A DNA stretch of 64,000 nt from Mycolicibacterium hassiacum DSM 44199. Its GTDB lineage: Bacteria > Actinomycetota > Actinomycetes > Mycobacteriales > Mycobacteriaceae. Each line of letters starts with the position of its first letter. Positions within the stretch are counted from its first letter, which is position 1. The notes under the pieces are model-generated. The model made no database searches. It was not told the origin of the DNA and saw nothing but the letters and a program-made list of their open reading frames with translations. The stretch is taken from the NCBI RefSeq assembly GCF_900603025.1, contig NZ_LR026975.1, forward strand, positions 1,116,001-1,180,000, written 5' to 3'. Both the position numbers and the translations under genes were made by a program. Below are positions 63,710 to 64,000 of the stretch, in pieces.

Positions 63710-64000
63710 ATGGCAGGGTCCGTTCAGCGCACCCCGAAATCGGACACCGTGCCGGTCGACCCGGATGTCCCGGTTGTCGAGCTGGAGCCGATCCAGTTGC
63801 TCGCTCCCGACGGGACACCGACCGACGAGACCCGATACCGCCGCGATCTGCCGCCCGAGACCCTTGCCTGGCTCTACGAGCTGATGGTCGTCACGCGCGA
63901 CCTCGACGGCGAGTTCGTCAATCTGCAACGCCAGGGCGAGTTGGCGCTGTTCGCCTCGTGCCGCGGTCAGGAGGCCGCCCACATCGGCGCCGCCGCATGT
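63710..64000 (+). CDS. bkdA: Branched-chain keto-acid dehydrogenase E1 alpha (BkdA/PdhA), 3' end outside window
   Basis: The first 97 codons of an E1 alpha subunit, ATG 63710 with GGAGG at 63701-63705. After a polar head (about residues 1-45) the conserved domain begins: RYRRDLPPETLAWLYELM, VVTRDLDGEFVNLQRQGELA, FASCRGQEAAHIGAAA, the start of the thiamine-diphosphate-binding alpha chain. The enzyme decarboxylates leucine-, valine- and isoleucine-derived keto acids, feeding the upstream operon. A 100-base gap without a clear terminator separates it from citE, so it may be in the same transcript. Confidence 0.92.
   Translation, partial: MAGSVQRTPKSDTVPVDPDVPVVELEPIQLLAPDGTPTDETRYRRDLPPETLAWLYELMVVTRDLDGEFVNLQRQGELALFASCRGQEAAHIGAAAC

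Overview
The window looks like chromosomal DNA of a rapidly growing mycobacterium (Mycolicibacterium-like). It is GC-rich, carries an Mce operon, a single-chain type I fatty acid synthase with acpS, Mce-associated and MmpS-like membrane proteins, an LdtMt2-type L,D-transpeptidase and a mycolate reductase. From about 24.4 kb to the right end the conserved genes follow, in inverted orientation, the order I recall for M. tuberculosis Rv2525c to Rv2497c: Tat-exported glycoside-hydrolase-like protein, fas, acpS, M20 peptidase, bcp, DUF3618 protein, ldtB, [accessory island], orn, HerA-like ATPase, cmrA, MFS, MmpS-like protein, then bkaR, accD1, accA1, fadE19, maoC, citE/bhl and bkdA.

Layout. 1-6443: the distal part of an mce operon (mceB partial, then C, D, E, F with overlapping ends). 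6555-17145: a lipid or alicyclic catabolic block with secreted proteins, a P450 divergent from a TetR regulator, an Ltp-type thiolase plus DUF35 partner, an enoyl-CoA hydratase, two acyl-CoA ligases and an amidohydrolase; inverted ATTCTC/GAGAAT repeats recur at three of its promoters. 17325-18808: two orphan Mce-associated membrane proteins. 18825-20193: two convergent IspD-like cytidylyltransferases, one lacking the nucleotide-binding loop. 20336-24382: ChaB-like protein, MFS transporter, and a MerR-type regulator whose 5' end has been hit by an IS3-family element with exact 25-bp ends. 24486-37595: the fas/acpS region and neighbours. 37577-38432: a 26-bp tandem repeat, a spacer and tRNA-Lys. 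38599-39816: ldtB.

39900-48850 is an accessory island inserted into otherwise conserved synteny between ldtB and tRNA-His/orn. It holds an N,N-dimethylformamidase-like gene pair whose large-subunit gene is split by an IS256-family element, a Rieske-oxygenase-like gene that is frameshifted and has lost metal ligands, an unrecognised 101-residue protein, a Sel1-repeat protein, a lipoprotein and an IS481-family element with a 6-bp target duplication. Three near-identical 66-bp inverted-repeat elements sit at the two ends of the island.

49078-64000 returns to core genes: orn, HerA-like ATPase, cmrA, MFS, MmpS-like protein, S9 peptidase, two tiny membrane proteins, and the BkaR-controlled leucine/branched-chain catabolic operon, which runs off the right edge inside bkdA. 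The BkaR gene is divergent from the operon, and a paired 16-bp palindromic operator lies between them.
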